A DNA stretch of 64,000 nt from a virus: the IMG/VR virus record IMGVR_UViG_3300042479_001767, positions 23,465 through 87,464 of that record. One strand, written 5' to 3'. The notes under the pieces are model-generated. The model did no database searches, was not told the DNA's origin, and was given only the letters and a program-made list of their open reading frames with translations. Positions 34,487-43,383 of the stretch are shown piece by piece. The position numbers and the translations under genes are program-made. How positions within the stretch are numbered: position 1 is the first letter of the stretch; each line of letters begins with the position of its first letter.

Positions 34487-35316
34487 TTTAAAAATTTATC
34501 GTATTTAAACCGTGGCTCTCCTGGGTAATCTTCTTCTCGCCACCATGATTCTTTGCTAAACTTCTTTGCTAAAAAAAACAAATCTCTCCAATTTAGCAAA
34601 GCAAATTCTGGTATGTAAGGAGATCGAGATATTGATTTTTGAAATATATCAGACAATATCTTTTTCTCTTCAACAGTTCCAGACTCAAATTTAGTAAACA
34701 ACTTAGATAATCCAGCAACTACATTGTCATAAGATATATCTTTTTGATGAATAAAATAAGTGGCAGCAATAGGAATACCGTATTTTGCAAGAATTTCTTT
34801 TGATCTACCTTTATCATCCATGTCCTTAACTTCATTAAAAATATCAATCAAGCTAATATTAGCACTGGTAAGAACAACATCTTGGTAGAATTTATTCAAG
34901 AACTTTCGTAGATTCATCAGTAAAAATGAACCTACTGACTGTAGTAAAACAGAGTTATTCAAGAAGCACCAATCAATAAACTTTTTGGTCCATATTTGTT
35001 TGGGTAATTGATTTTCTTCCATGAAATCAAATATTTCATTAATAAGTTTGTTGTCAGAAATATATGTTATTTTGTATTTGCCTTTGAAAATTTTATAATA
35101 TTCTTCTGCAAAATAATCGACAAAATTCTTACTGGACCAATTTTCTATAGAATCAGGCAAAGTCTTATCGTTCTTCTCAACCAAAGTAGTTTTCTTTCTC
35201 CGTTTGTTGGCAGCAAAAGGATTAGAAAGTTCAGATTGTGAAGGTACAGGTTTAGAATAAATTGACGTGACCATTTCTACTGTGCTATCCGTTTTTTTAA
35301 GACTCATTTTAACCAT
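34483..35316 (-). CDS. Hypothetical protein between Rad50 C-part and Ycf46-like gene
   Basis: 277 residues, unrecognised. The N-terminal 60 residues are polar and basic (NKRRKKTT) and probably disordered. The remainder is helical with many Phe, Tyr and Lys (for example LLMNLRKFLNKFYQDV). There are no catalytic motifs. It overlaps its neighbours on both sides by 4 to 8 bases, so it is made with them. It may be a partner of one of the adjoining ATPases, which is position-based inference only. ATG 35307 (residue 4) is an alternative start. Confidence 0.6.
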   Translation of the reverse strand: MVKMSLKKTDSTVEMVTSIYSKPVPSQSELSNPFAANKRRKKTTLVEKNDKTLPDSIENWSSKNFVDYFAEEYYKIFKGKYKITYISDNKLINEIFDFMEENQLPKQIWTKKFIDWCFLNNSVLLQSVGSFLLMNLRKFLNKFYQDVVLTSANISLIDIFNEVKDMDDKGRSKEILAKYGIPIAATYFIHQKDISYDNVVAGLSKLFTKFESGTVEEKKILSDIFQKSISRSPYIPEFALLNWRDLFFLAKKFSKESWWREEDYPGEPRFKYDKFLK

Positions 35317-36010
35317 CTATTAGAGATTTTTGTTCTTCTTGGATTACATCATATGTTACAGGTGTCATGTTTGCAATACCGTCTTTTTTTGTAACCCTTA
35401 TTATCTTGTTTGCTATTTTTCCAAAGATCTCTTGTCTATGAGTATTAAGAATTAATTGCAAATCATTTTCTTCGACATGGTATTTGATAAACTCAATTAG
35501 ATTTTCCATTTTGCTATCTGCAGATACAGCAGACCATGATTCATCCAAAATGATAAATGCATCATGCTTCTTCATTTTAAGAAATGCTAATCTGGTCAAA
35601 GCACTTGCCACTTCAAGCAATCCACCACCACGGTCATCTATTCCAGTGACTAATTCTTCACCATTTGAATTGGAAACAATTTCAAAACTGATATTGAAAC
35701 CAGATTTTTGTCCTTGTTCTCTTTGCTCTTCATGCTTGTTGAATTGAACACGATAATCGTCTCCGTAAATAAACTTAACACCTAAAGTTACAATACTTTC
35801 AATTGTATCAATAGCTGAATCGCGAATTTCTGTTGCTTTTGAAATCATCATCACTTCAGCCTTTTGAGTATAAGTTTTATCTAGTTTAAGCTTTTCAAGT
35901 TGAGTGTTTAATAAATTTAATCTATCAACATCATTTTTTTTCTGTTTTTCAAGATACTCTAAATGTCTGTCGATTTTGTCGTACTTTTGTTTAAGATCTT
36001 TCAGTGTCAT
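35309..36010 (-). CDS. SbcC/Rad50-like C-terminal half
   Basis: 233 residues. The first 65 residues are coiled coil (KIDRHLEYLEKQKKNDVDRL). The C-terminal part is the second half of an SMC-type ATPase: an ABC signature-like DRGGGLLEVASALTRL (about residues 125-140), Walker B AFIILDESWSAVS and an H-loop in LILNTHRQEIFG. The Walker A half is encoded separately at 37248-38411, so the two must assemble into one ATPase head. The complex with SbcD processes DNA ends and feeds recombination. There is no zinc-hook cysteine pair on this chain. The start overlaps the 85-residue gene by four bases. Confidence 0.8.
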   Translation of the reverse strand: MTLKDLKQKYDKIDRHLEYLEKQKKNDVDRLNLLNTQLEKLKLDKTYTQKAEVMMISKATEIRDSAIDTIESIVTLGVKFIYGDDYRVQFNKHEEQREQGQKSGFNISFEIVSNSNGEELVTGIDDRGGGLLEVASALTRLAFLKMKKHDAFIILDESWSAVSADSKMENLIEFIKYHVEENDLQLILNTHRQEIFGKIANKIIRVTKKDGIANMTPVTYDVIQEEQKSLIDG

Positions 36011-36264
36011 TCTGCGTTTTTTATCTCGCTAAGAATTTGTTCTGCTTCGCCTAATTTTTCAACAAGAGTTTGATCAGTAGAGTCATATAAACTCTGGAGC
36101 TTGTTTACTCCAATCCCATATTTTGTTTTAACCTCTGTAGATGTATTTTTGAAATCTGTGAGAAGAACTTCAAGTTCTTTTTCTTTAATATCTTTAACAG
36201 TTTCAGCTCGTGTGATTTCATCTCGCAAAGCTTTTATTCGTTTTGTGTAATCTGCGATATCCAT
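36007..36264 (-). CDS. Small coiled-coil protein inside the Rad50/SbcD cluster
   Basis: 85 residues that look almost entirely coiled coil (YTKRIKALRDEITRAETVK, DIKEKELEVLLTDFKN). There are no cysteines. It lies between SbcD and the Rad50 C-terminal half, overlapping the latter by four bases. By sequence and position it could be the returning arm of the split Rad50 coiled coil, made as its own chain. Alternatively it is an independent accessory subunit. No family recognised. Confidence 0.6.
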   Translation of the reverse strand: MDIADYTKRIKALRDEITRAETVKDIKEKELEVLLTDFKNTSTEVKTKYGIGVNKLQSLYDSTDQTLVEKLGEAEQILSEIKNAE

Positions 36265-37251
36265 TTATGCCTCTGTCTTTTTAGTGTTGTTGTTGAACTT
36301 TATCATAGCATTTACAGCAATTTCAATTACTTCTTCTTCAACATCTCTCGCCTTTGCAAAATCTTTAATCGCTTCAATTTTGTCTTCCAAAGTTGTGTAA
36401 GACCATGTACCAGATTGAAATGATGCAGTTTGCTTTACAAATTCCTTAAGTTCTTGCTTTACAGCTTTCTCTTCTTTGATTTCTTCCAATCTGAAAACTT
36501 GCTCTGCTGGCAAGGCAGTTTTCAAAGGAATATATTCAATATTGTATGTATTTCCATCCAAATCGTATTCCATCAATACAACATAGATATCTCTTTCCAA
36601 ATTGTCTTTTTTAGCAGATGTTCTTCCTACAGCCCCTGGATTGATGAACATTCTGCCATCACTTCTTTCCTGGGACATAGGTGTATGAATATGACCAGCA
36701 AACACAACTTGGGTATTAGGATGAAGTGGTAAATCCTTAAACATCGTGACTCGATACATACTGTTAGGCTTGTCTGATATAGCAGCATGACATGCCCAAA
36801 TAACTGCAGGTTGAGTGGTCAAGAATCCATTTTCAAGACTCTCCTCAATATCTGGAATAAAATGAGCAAATGCTACGCTAAATTCAGCACAGTAATCCAT
36901 TTTTTCAATGACATTTGCTTCAATCAAAGATCCTAAATCAGATTCCATGAGTGGATATGAACTTTCGATATCATGATTGCCCACAACAACGAATTTTCTG
37001 AATGACCATGGTTCTCCATTTTTTTGACTATGCAAATGTTTGATCAGAGTGTTTCTTGTTTTTGGTCCTGATAGCCTGTGGTCAAAAATATCGCCTAAAT
37101 ATATAACATAATCAACTTTATTAGCTTCCGCTATCTCTAAGGTTTCTAGAAATTTATTTGTCGATGTGAGCCAATATTCATCAATTCTATTGGCTGGATT
37201 TTTGTCTTTGCAATGGTTGTCACCCACAACAAGTGTTTTGATTTTTTTCAA
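36265..37251 (-). CDS. sbcD: DNA exonuclease SbcD/Mre11-like metallophosphoesterase
   Basis: 328 residues. Calcineurin-like phosphoesterase motifs are in order: VVGDNHC (motif I variant of DxH), YLGDIFDH (GD), VVGNHDIE (GNHD), AFAHF, and FAGHIHTPM (GHxH). These make the two-metal nuclease centre of SbcD, Mre11 and T4 gp47. It works with the Rad50-like ATPase encoded on both sides. The start ATG overlaps the stop of the Rad50 N-terminal half by four bases. The C-terminal about 90 residues (VKQELKEFVKQTAS...) would bind the Rad50 coiled coil. Motif I has Asp-Asn-His spacing, with the first Asp in GDNH. Confidence 0.88.
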   Translation of the reverse strand: MKKIKTLVVGDNHCKDKNPANRIDEYWLTSTNKFLETLEIAEANKVDYVIYLGDIFDHRLSGPKTRNTLIKHLHSQKNGEPWSFRKFVVVGNHDIESSYPLMESDLGSLIEANVIEKMDYCAEFSVAFAHFIPDIEESLENGFLTTQPAVIWACHAAISDKPNSMYRVTMFKDLPLHPNTQVVFAGHIHTPMSQERSDGRMFINPGAVGRTSAKKDNLERDIYVVLMEYDLDGNTYNIEYIPLKTALPAEQVFRLEEIKEEKAVKQELKEFVKQTASFQSGTWSYTTLEDKIEAIKDFAKARDVEEEVIEIAVNAMIKFNNNTKKTEA

Positions 37252-38411
37252 ATTAATTCACCACCAAATTTGTTACAAATATCGCAAACAATCTTTTCAT
37301 CAATCAAGATAGTTTTGATTCTCTCATACTCTTGCTTATCAGTATCAATCTTGCTAGCTAAATTTGAAATTTCATTATTTTTAGTGTCAATCAAAGTTTT
37401 CTGGTCAGAAAAAAAATCAATAAACTTTTTCAAATCATTCAATTTATTTTTCAATGATTCAATGTCAGAAATTGATTGCACGAAGTTGTCATCACAAATG
37501 GCTGTAGCTTTTGAGATTTCAGTTTCAAGAGCTGCTTTATTATTGTTGTATTTATTTACTATTTTTATATATGCAGATAGATTTTTAAATTTATCTTCTA
37601 AAGTTTCCAAATCATTCAAATGATCAGACACGGAGTTTATTATTTTGTCACATTCGCCAATGGTGTTAGAAATTTCACGATTAGAATCTTTTAATCTTTG
37701 AAGTTTATCTATATATTCAGAAATCTGTTTGCAATCTTGCTCAATCAAAGTGCAATTATTTAAAAGTTCTTCAAGATTTATTTTGTGAAGTAAATCATTT
37801 TCTAAATCAGCGTATTTTTCATCAATCTCAGATTTAAGCTGATCATAATCTTTGGATTTTGATTTAAAAGATTTTTCAATTGTATGCACTTCAGATCCAA
37901 GATTTTTACCCACTTCTTCAAGATCTCCAATATTGAGAAGTTGAGATAAAGTTTTGGGCATAGATTGTGATGTCTGATCAATCAAAAATAATTTCTTCGA
38001 TTGTTTGGCATAATACAAGGCTTTGTTTTCTTCATCTTTTGGTAAGTTCAGAAGAAAAGTATTTACAGCCTCAGGGTATTTTGTGCTAAAGTTTGAATAC
38101 ACAGTGAAGTTTTCATCTTCAGGATGTTTGAATTCAACTTTATTTACACTGTCGCCCTTGGAACGTGATATCACTCTGCCATCAGAAAATTCAACTGTTA
38201 CTTTAGCAAACTTAGCCTTTGTTAGTTTATTAACGTAGGATGTGCCTGAAGACATATTGTCAAGAACAAACATCAACGCTCTGACAAAAGCTGTTTTTCC
38301 ACTGTCTGAAGTGCCAGTGATAATATTCGTACCAGGCTCAAGAGTGACAAATGTATCTTTGTGATTGGCAAAGTTTTCTATCCTGACGCTTTTTATATGA
38401 TTTCCATTCAT
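37248..38411 (-). CDS. SbcC/Rad50-like N-terminal half ending at the zinc hook
   Basis: 387 residues. Starts IKSVRIENFANHKDTFVTLE, then Walker A GTSDSGKTAFV (about residues 32-42) and a Q-loop-like stretch with YYAKQSKKLFLIDQ. About 220 residues of predicted coiled coil follow, and it ends VCDICNKFGGELI at the very C-terminus. The CDIC pair is the Rad50 zinc hook, which normally lies in the middle of one long chain; here the gene stops a few residues later. The missing return coil and Walker B half are on separate genes (36007-36264 and 35309-36010), with sbcD in between. All junctions overlap by 1-4 bases, so it is not a recent frameshift. Confidence 0.82.
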   Translation of the reverse strand: MNGNHIKSVRIENFANHKDTFVTLEPGTNIITGTSDSGKTAFVRALMFVLDNMSSGTSYVNKLTKAKFAKVTVEFSDGRVISRSKGDSVNKVEFKHPEDENFTVYSNFSTKYPEAVNTFLLNLPKDEENKALYYAKQSKKLFLIDQTSQSMPKTLSQLLNIGDLEEVGKNLGSEVHTIEKSFKSKSKDYDQLKSEIDEKYADLENDLLHKINLEELLNNCTLIEQDCKQISEYIDKLQRLKDSNREISNTIGECDKIINSVSDHLNDLETLEDKFKNLSAYIKIVNKYNNNKAALETEISKATAICDDNFVQSISDIESLKNKLNDLKKFIDFFSDQKTLIDTKNNEISNLASKIDTDKQEYERIKTILIDEKIVCDICNKFGGELI

Positions 38412-38896
38412 TTCATCATAATACTATCCAATAAATCAGGAAAATGCAATTCTATAAATTCATCCTTGACTAAAGAAAGTACATCATTTATTTCGTTGAG
38501 TTTTGGAATATAAATTTTATTTATTTGAGCTTCTTCAATGATTATTAGCCCTCGCATTGAGCAACATTTTGATTGTTTTTGGTCAATAAAAATTCTATTA
38601 CACGATGCACATGTAAATTTGCATTTTGAATACAAGGGTATTGCTATTTGCGATTCCGTATTTATATCATGAGATGCAAATGATAAATATGTTGAAGAAT
38701 GATAATCTTTATTGTAATGACATGTTTTCTTAATAATCTTACCTTCAGTTTCAATTTCAATAATCTTTTTTTGTTTTATTTTATAATTATCACTGAAGGC
38801 AAATTTGTTGTCTGAAATTTTATATGGTTCTGCCACTTTTACCATAATTTCATTTTTGAATTTGGTGAATCTATATAAATGAGAAGGGGTATTCAT
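38408..38896 (-). CDS. Hypothetical zinc-binding-like protein, head of the recombination string
   Basis: About 162 residues from ATG 38896; ATG 38845 is an alternative, and neither has a clear ribosome binding site. Residues about 95-120 hold CKFTCASC followed by KCCSM, a cysteine cluster that could bind zinc. The rest is strands with many Ile and Lys. The end overlaps the Rad50 N-terminal half by four bases. The ATG at 38896 lies only one base from the ATG of the divergent plus-strand gene, so one of the two starts may be further inside. No family recognised. Confidence 0.5.
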   Translation of the reverse strand: MNTPSHLYRFTKFKNEIMVKVAEPYKISDNKFAFSDNYKIKQKKIIEIETEGKIIKKTCHYNKDYHSSTYLSFASHDINTESQIAIPLYSKCKFTCASCNRIFIDQKQSKCCSMRGLIIIEEAQINKIYIPKLNEINDVLSLVKDEFIELHFPDLLDSIMMK

Positions 38897-38897
38897 A

Positions 38898-39092
38898 ATG
38901 AAAATACTTATTGATAAAGATATGTTATTGATGGATTTATACGAATTAAGAAAACATATTATGGAGGCAGCATTAATTTCTGATGATGCAAAAGAAGCAA
39001 AAGACAAGCTTGATAAAGTTGTTCAAATGATACAAACTTATCCTGATGCAGAAGTTACTTCATCATTCCCAAAAACGAGGCTAAAAAGATGA
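38898..39092 (+). CDS. Small hypothetical helical protein
   Basis: 64 residues, mostly helical and charged (LYELRKHIMEAALIS, AKEAKDKLDKVVQMI). The ribosome binding site GAGAAGGGG lies upstream of ATG 38898. TATAAA at about 38873 may be its -10 element. It overlaps the next gene by four bases (ATGA), so the two are a pair. No family recognised. Confidence 0.6.
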   Translation: MKILIDKDMLLMDLYELRKHIMEAALISDDAKEAKDKLDKVVQMIQTYPDAEVTSSFPKTRLKR

Positions 39093-39331
39093 CACAGGCT
39101 CAATTAGATAAAATAATGGAGTTAGCTGAAAATGGCGAAATCTCTATAACAGAAATTGGAAAAATCTGCGGGGCTCTTTTAGAATCCAATAGTAGACATT
39201 TTAAAGAGATAAAATCTAAAATGAAATCTTTGGAAGAACAATTATCCAGTGTAGAAGAAAAGCTGGATATGATTATTGAAAATCAAAGTCCAGCTTTTGG
39301 AATTATTGTTGAGGATGACGAGGAAGACTAA
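39089..39331 (+). CDS. Small coiled-coil protein with acidic tail
   Basis: 80 residues. The N-terminal half (LDKIMELAENGEISITEIGKI) may be a small helix-turn-helix, the second half is coiled coil (KEIKSKMKSLEEQLSSVEEKL), and the last residues are acidic (VEDDEED). It is coupled to the 64-residue gene upstream. Its last codons form one arm of a hairpin shared with the convergent gene at 39328. No family recognised. Confidence 0.6.
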   Translation: MTQAQLDKIMELAENGEISITEIGKICGALLESNSRHFKEIKSKMKSLEEQLSSVEEKLDMIIENQSPAFGIIVEDDEED

Positions 39332-39341
39332 TCTTCCTCGT
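39318..39341. terminator. Bidirectional terminator formed by the ends of two convergent genes
   Basis: Perfect 10-bp stem ACGAGGAAGA/TCTTCCTCGT with the loop CTAA. The loop contains the stop codon of both genes (TAA on plus, TAG on minus), and both proteins end in Glu-Glu-Asp because the stem is palindromic. Confidence 0.75.
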
Positions 39342-39804
39342 TTGCTTTTGTGTCTGCTAAATTTACTTCAATTCTGAATCTTTGATCAGTTTCGTAGCTT
39401 GCAAAAATACCAGTGCTTACTTGATAAACTTGGGTGCTGCCAGTGTATGGACATGTGATTGTGTAGTTCCCTTCATCATCAATAACCATTTCACCAAGTT
39501 CAAGCTTGTTTCTACTTTTTACATTCTTTTCAGCATCAGAAGTAGTGTCGTAATCAATATCAATTACTCCTAATGCTCGCTCACCCTCACTTGTAAGATC
39601 ATCATCATCAAAATCGTCCAATAAATCAATATCATCAATTGGAACTTCAATTTCAACTAGCTGTCCATCTTTTTCAACTGTCACTTTATGAAATTGAAAA
39701 TTGTGCAAACTGCCACTAATCTCATTGATTTCACTAAATGCAGATTCTGTTTGTGCTAATGCAGTGGCAGCATCAGCAATTGTTCCACTTACTTTTCTTT
39801 CCAT
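39328..39804 (-). CDS. Hypothetical acidic protein
   Basis: 158 residues, unrecognised. Strongly acidic middle (IDDIDLLDDFDDDDL), beta-rich C-terminal part (NYTITCPYTGSTQVYQVSTG) and an acidic end (ANEED). There is no signal peptide. It follows the exported 284-residue protein on the same strand with a 13-base gap, so they may be functionally linked. Its last codons form the shared terminator. Confidence 0.6.
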   Translation of the reverse strand: MERKVSGTIADAATALAQTESAFSEINEISGSLHNFQFHKVTVEKDGQLVEIEVPIDDIDLLDDFDDDDLTSEGERALGVIDIDYDTTSDAEKNVKSRNKLELGEMVIDDEGNYTITCPYTGSTQVYQVSTGIFASYETDQRFRIEVNLADTKANEED

Positions 39805-39817
39805 AGGTGTATCCTTT

Positions 39818-40672
39818 TTACTGAGATAATAAATTTGTTTCTGAAGTGATCAATGAATGTAAAGAAAAATGCAATTCAATTGGATAGTTTAAGCCACCAA
39901 TAGGAATAAATTTAAAACTTTCTTTTTTGTCTTTTTCAACATACATGACAACTGAATCAAATTTCTTACCAGCAGGCTTCATATTTGTTATGAATATCTT
40001 ACCTTTGTTTTCAAAAATAATCAAACCTGCTCCACCTCTTGGAGAAAAAGAAACTTTCAATATACCAGATTTTTTAGGATTTATAACCACAACAATGTCA
40101 TTTCCATATTGACCTTTAATTGCTAATGGTATTGGATCTCCAAGACGAAAACTTGACGGAATATCATAATCCACTTCTTTATCAATTTCAAAATAATATT
40201 TATTTTGATAAAAGGGCAAAGAAGACATTGTTTCATTTGATGATCCAAACTTGTAAACTATGGAATCACTTTTTTGAAAATCGCCTTCGATGATTCCTGA
40301 TATTGTTTCTGATGGATCTAAAACACTGGAACAGTTTAAAATTGCATCAAGCGGCTTTGCATACATGAAATTTTTGGTTGCTATTGTTCCAGCTTTTTCA
40401 GGTGATTGATCTGAATAAGATCCTTTTTTCAGATTCTTTACTGTTTTTGAAGTATTGATTGTAAAACTTTGTTTTTTATCAGTTCCATTTTTGTAATGAT
40501 AAAAATACCTTACTCTAGTATTTTGTTTATAATTATTCTTGTAGATAATTCCAGGTTTTTTTATTGTTTCTGGAGTATTCAAATAAACAAAATGAGTTGA
40601 TGATGCGTGATATAGATATAAAGCAGTTAAAAGAGCTTTAATTGATAAAAGAAATTTAGTAAACAACGCCAT
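39818..40672 (-). CDS. Hypothetical protein with N-terminal signal or membrane anchor
   Basis: 284 residues. The N-terminus has a Lys followed by a hydrophobic stretch (FLLSIKALLTALYLYHASS), which fits a signal peptide or membrane anchor. The rest is beta-rich, with many Tyr, Lys and Ser, and repeated strands (KYYFEIDKEVDYDIPSSF, GILKVSFSPRGG). It could be an exported or envelope-located protein. An excellent ribosome binding site GGGGGAGAT precedes ATG 40672. It diverges from the 866-residue gene. No family recognised; function unknown. Confidence 0.6.
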   Translation of the reverse strand: MALFTKFLLSIKALLTALYLYHASSTHFVYLNTPETIKKPGIIYKNNYKQNTRVRYFYHYKNGTDKKQSFTINTSKTVKNLKKGSYSDQSPEKAGTIATKNFMYAKPLDAILNCSSVLDPSETISGIIEGDFQKSDSIVYKFGSSNETMSSLPFYQNKYYFEIDKEVDYDIPSSFRLGDPIPLAIKGQYGNDIVVVINPKKSGILKVSFSPRGGAGLIIFENKGKIFITNMKPAGKKFDSVVMYVEKDKKESFKFIPIGGLNYPIELHFSLHSLITSETNLLSQ

Positions 40673-40739
40673 TGTTATCTCCCCCTAAAATAACCTTAAC
40701 TAAAATATTATTCGAGTTTGTAGGGCTAGAACACTGTAT

Positions 40740-40768
40740 TTGAGAAAAAAACAGATAGTGTATATTAT
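40740..40768 (+). promoter_or_regulatory. Promoter of the 866-residue gene and following string
   Basis: -35 TTGAGA (40740-40745), 17-base spacer, -10 TATTAT (40763-40768), about 15 bases before ATG 40783. Confidence 0.7.
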
Positions 40769-40782
40769 TTACAGGGATAAAA

Positions 40783-43383
40783 ATGTTCAATTTCAAAAAA
40801 TTCGCTAACGATTTAAACTTTGCAGAAAAAGTAGATATCAAATCTATTCCCGGCACTTTAGAGCAAAAAGTAGAATGGGTTAAAAATTGGTTTTTAAGAA
40901 ATGGTGTTGAACTTAGTGTTCAAGATGCATATGCAATGCTTGGACATGTGCCACTTGGACCAGAAGCTCAACATTTAGAGAAATATAGAGCGAATATTAA
41001 TCAACTTCGTGATTTGGCTGGAGATGCGCTGAAGCAAATTGTTTTATCTCAAAGACCTGATCTTCGACAAAGAGTTATGAATGGTGAGAAAGATGCCAAA
41101 AAGGAACTTGATAGATTAATATATGTTACAGTGTCCAGTAAACTTGGCGCAATAGTTGAGCACACCATACAACTTGCAAATCAAAAATTTATACCAGAAT
41201 TGGTCAAACTTCATTCTTCTTCAACAAGAACACTTTTAGATGTCGATGCATTGAGAAAATATGATTCTCCAGAAGAAATTGCAACCATTCAAAACTTTAT
41301 TAGTGAAGAGATCATGAGATTAAAGAATGAAATAAACACTAAATTCTTAAGAATTTGGGAATCTTTCAATAAAATAAATCCTGATCTGACTCTTGATCAT
41401 ATGTTTTTTATTCTTCAAAATACAGCAAATCAAATTCTTAAAAATGAAGAAATTCCTCTGTCACCCGAAGATAAAGAAAACATCAAAGCTCAAGTGGTAG
41501 ATTTAGCCAAATCAGTTCAGAACATGAACAACTCAGGAGCAGTATGGGCAAGAATATTATCATTGCATCCTGATGCTCCAAATGTTGAAGAATGGAAACA
41601 GTTTATTCCAGATGAACTAAAGGCAACTTGGAATATTATTGCTGTCTTACAAATATTCCATAGACAACTTGAATATGAAGCTGTGCCTGTAAGAGTTGTT
41701 AGCAATGAAACTGGCAAAACAGAATTACTAGATACAAGTTATTTATATTTTTACCCAGGACTAAAACCTGATGGCACTAAGTTTGAATCAGATGCAGAAA
41801 AGAAGCAATTTGCATTGGATAGACTTAGAGATTGTGTTGAAAATGGTTATGAAAATGAAAGAATATTTTCTGCACTAAGTATCACAATCAAAAAAGCTCC
41901 CAAAATTGATCAAACTGTAGTAGAAAATGCACCAGAAGATGAAGAACCATCCGAAGATTTAGAAATTTCTGAAGATACCAAGGCAGCTGAGCCAAAAGAT
42001 AAAGATGCATCACTAATCAGATATTACTACAGATTTATTTGTACTAAATCTACTAATACCGCAAGCTTAATGCAAGCAAATTCACAACTTGGTAGTTTCA
42101 GAAATGATTTAAGAGCTGCCGGATTAGGTCATGTGGCTGATTTATTATCAAAGGCATATGAAAAACAACCTGATCTTAGATACAGTGATTTGGATCTCAT
42201 GTTCTTATCAGGAGAAGAAGGGAATATGATCAATGAACTTAGAGAAAATTATAATCTAGATGCTATTCCTTTCCCTGTGAAGATTCCTTGCCCAGTTGAC
42301 AATCCTACATCTGTAAGTAGATTTGAAATTGACTTTTTATTACCATGCGATATTTTGGTTAGATTTAGAAAAAGATATCAAGAATTTATGGATGAAAATA
42401 CTGGAGAAAGAACCAAAATTTTTCAAACTTTCCCAGTTGTTGAATCGCAAGTCATGTTTGTAGGTGAGTATTTTGGATACAGAAGAACCAAACCTTACTT
42501 TCCAAAATATACAGGAAGACCATGGGTCAAACCAAATGGAGATTTGCCAGTTTATTCTTACAAAAAATCTGGAAAAACATACGATGTAAGACCTGGTGGA
42601 TTTTGTAGATATTTGGAGTTTTACAAATTAAAAAGAGAATGGAAAGTTTTCACCACTGAAATAATTGCAGACATTATGGGTACAAGAACTTTATCTTTAG
42701 ATGACAGACATTTAGAGAAACCTACCCTATTGATGAGCGCATTAGATGAACAAGGTATTGTTTATCAATCTCCAAGATGCACTCCAGAAGTTGGATGCAA
42801 AGCTACAAAATTAATTGAAGAAACCGTGGGCAGAACTCCAGAAGTTGAAAAATTCATTGATGAGAGATATTTGAGGGAAAATTTTGATTCTCCTAAAAAT
42901 AGATGCTTAAGACTAGTTGATTGTTGTATTGCAAACTTAAAATTGACAACTGCCTTAGCAAGAACTAGAGATGAATTTATTCCTGCTGATGATCCAAATA
43001 ATTTTTTAGGAAAAGGCTTTAATAGGCAAACAATGTATGATCATCTTCAAGAGAAAAGACGCATTTTGGAAGAAATTTCAATGTTAGAAAAGATGCACCT
43101 TGATGATTTGGAAGATAGCGAAATATTACAAGATTTGCAATCAGCTAGAGCAAATTTAAAAGGATTTTATTCTTCCCCTATTTATGATTTCAAAATGAAG
43201 TTTGAAGAAATATGTGAAAATCCTAATGGTGAAATATATAAGAAATTACAAAAATTTCAATTATTAAGAAAAGAAATAGAATCTGAAACTCAAAAATACA
43301 CTTTGTATGAACTAAGAGTAAAAATAGCTGAAATTGATAACACATTCCTTGCTGAAAGAATAAAAGACGATGAGGTCATATAA
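40783..43383 (+). CDS. Large hypothetical protein (possible structural or packaged protein)
   Basis: 866 residues, unrecognised. The N-terminal 370 residues are helical. A Glu/Asp/Pro-rich linker (EDEEPSEDLEISEDTKA) lies near 390-410. The C-terminal half has a beta-rich segment with SRFEIDFLLPCDILV and, about 45 residues later, QVMFVGEYFGY, faintly like a PD-(D/E)XK nuclease core, and then coiled coil to the end (LLRKEIESETQKYTLYELR). It is the first gene of a rightward string with TAATG junctions, leading to two paralogous proteins, so a tail or baseplate role is possible. I cannot assign a function. Confidence 0.6.
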   Translation: MFNFKKFANDLNFAEKVDIKSIPGTLEQKVEWVKNWFLRNGVELSVQDAYAMLGHVPLGPEAQHLEKYRANINQLRDLAGDALKQIVLSQRPDLRQRVMNGEKDAKKELDRLIYVTVSSKLGAIVEHTIQLANQKFIPELVKLHSSSTRTLLDVDALRKYDSPEEIATIQNFISEEIMRLKNEINTKFLRIWESFNKINPDLTLDHMFFILQNTANQILKNEEIPLSPEDKENIKAQVVDLAKSVQNMNNSGAVWARILSLHPDAPNVEEWKQFIPDELKATWNIIAVLQIFHRQLEYEAVPVRVVSNETGKTELLDTSYLYFYPGLKPDGTKFESDAEKKQFALDRLRDCVENGYENERIFSALSITIKKAPKIDQTVVENAPEDEEPSEDLEISEDTKAAEPKDKDASLIRYYYRFICTKSTNTASLMQANSQLGSFRNDLRAAGLGHVADLLSKAYEKQPDLRYSDLDLMFLSGEEGNMINELRENYNLDAIPFPVKIPCPVDNPTSVSRFEIDFLLPCDILVRFRKRYQEFMDENTGERTKIFQTFPVVESQVMFVGEYFGYRRTKPYFPKYTGRPWVKPNGDLPVYSYKKSGKTYDVRPGGFCRYLEFYKLKREWKVFTTEIIADIMGTRTLSLDDRHLEKPTLLMSALDEQGIVYQSPRCTPEVGCKATKLIEETVGRTPEVEKFIDERYLRENFDSPKNRCLRLVDCCIANLKLTTALARTRDEFIPADDPNNFLGKGFNRQTMYDHLQEKRRILEEISMLEKMHLDDLEDSEILQDLQSARANLKGFYSSPIYDFKMKFEEICENPNGEIYKKLQKFQLLRKEIESETQKYTLYELRVKIAEIDNTFLAERIKDDEVI

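Noticed and set aside
37213-37623. 136-residue plus-strand frame inside the Rad50 N-terminal half
   Set aside because: Shadow of a coiled-coil coding region on the opposite strand.
38865-38885. T4-type late promoter (TATAAATA) before 38898
   Set aside because: Only a partial match in an AT-rich region, and no repeated use at other starts.
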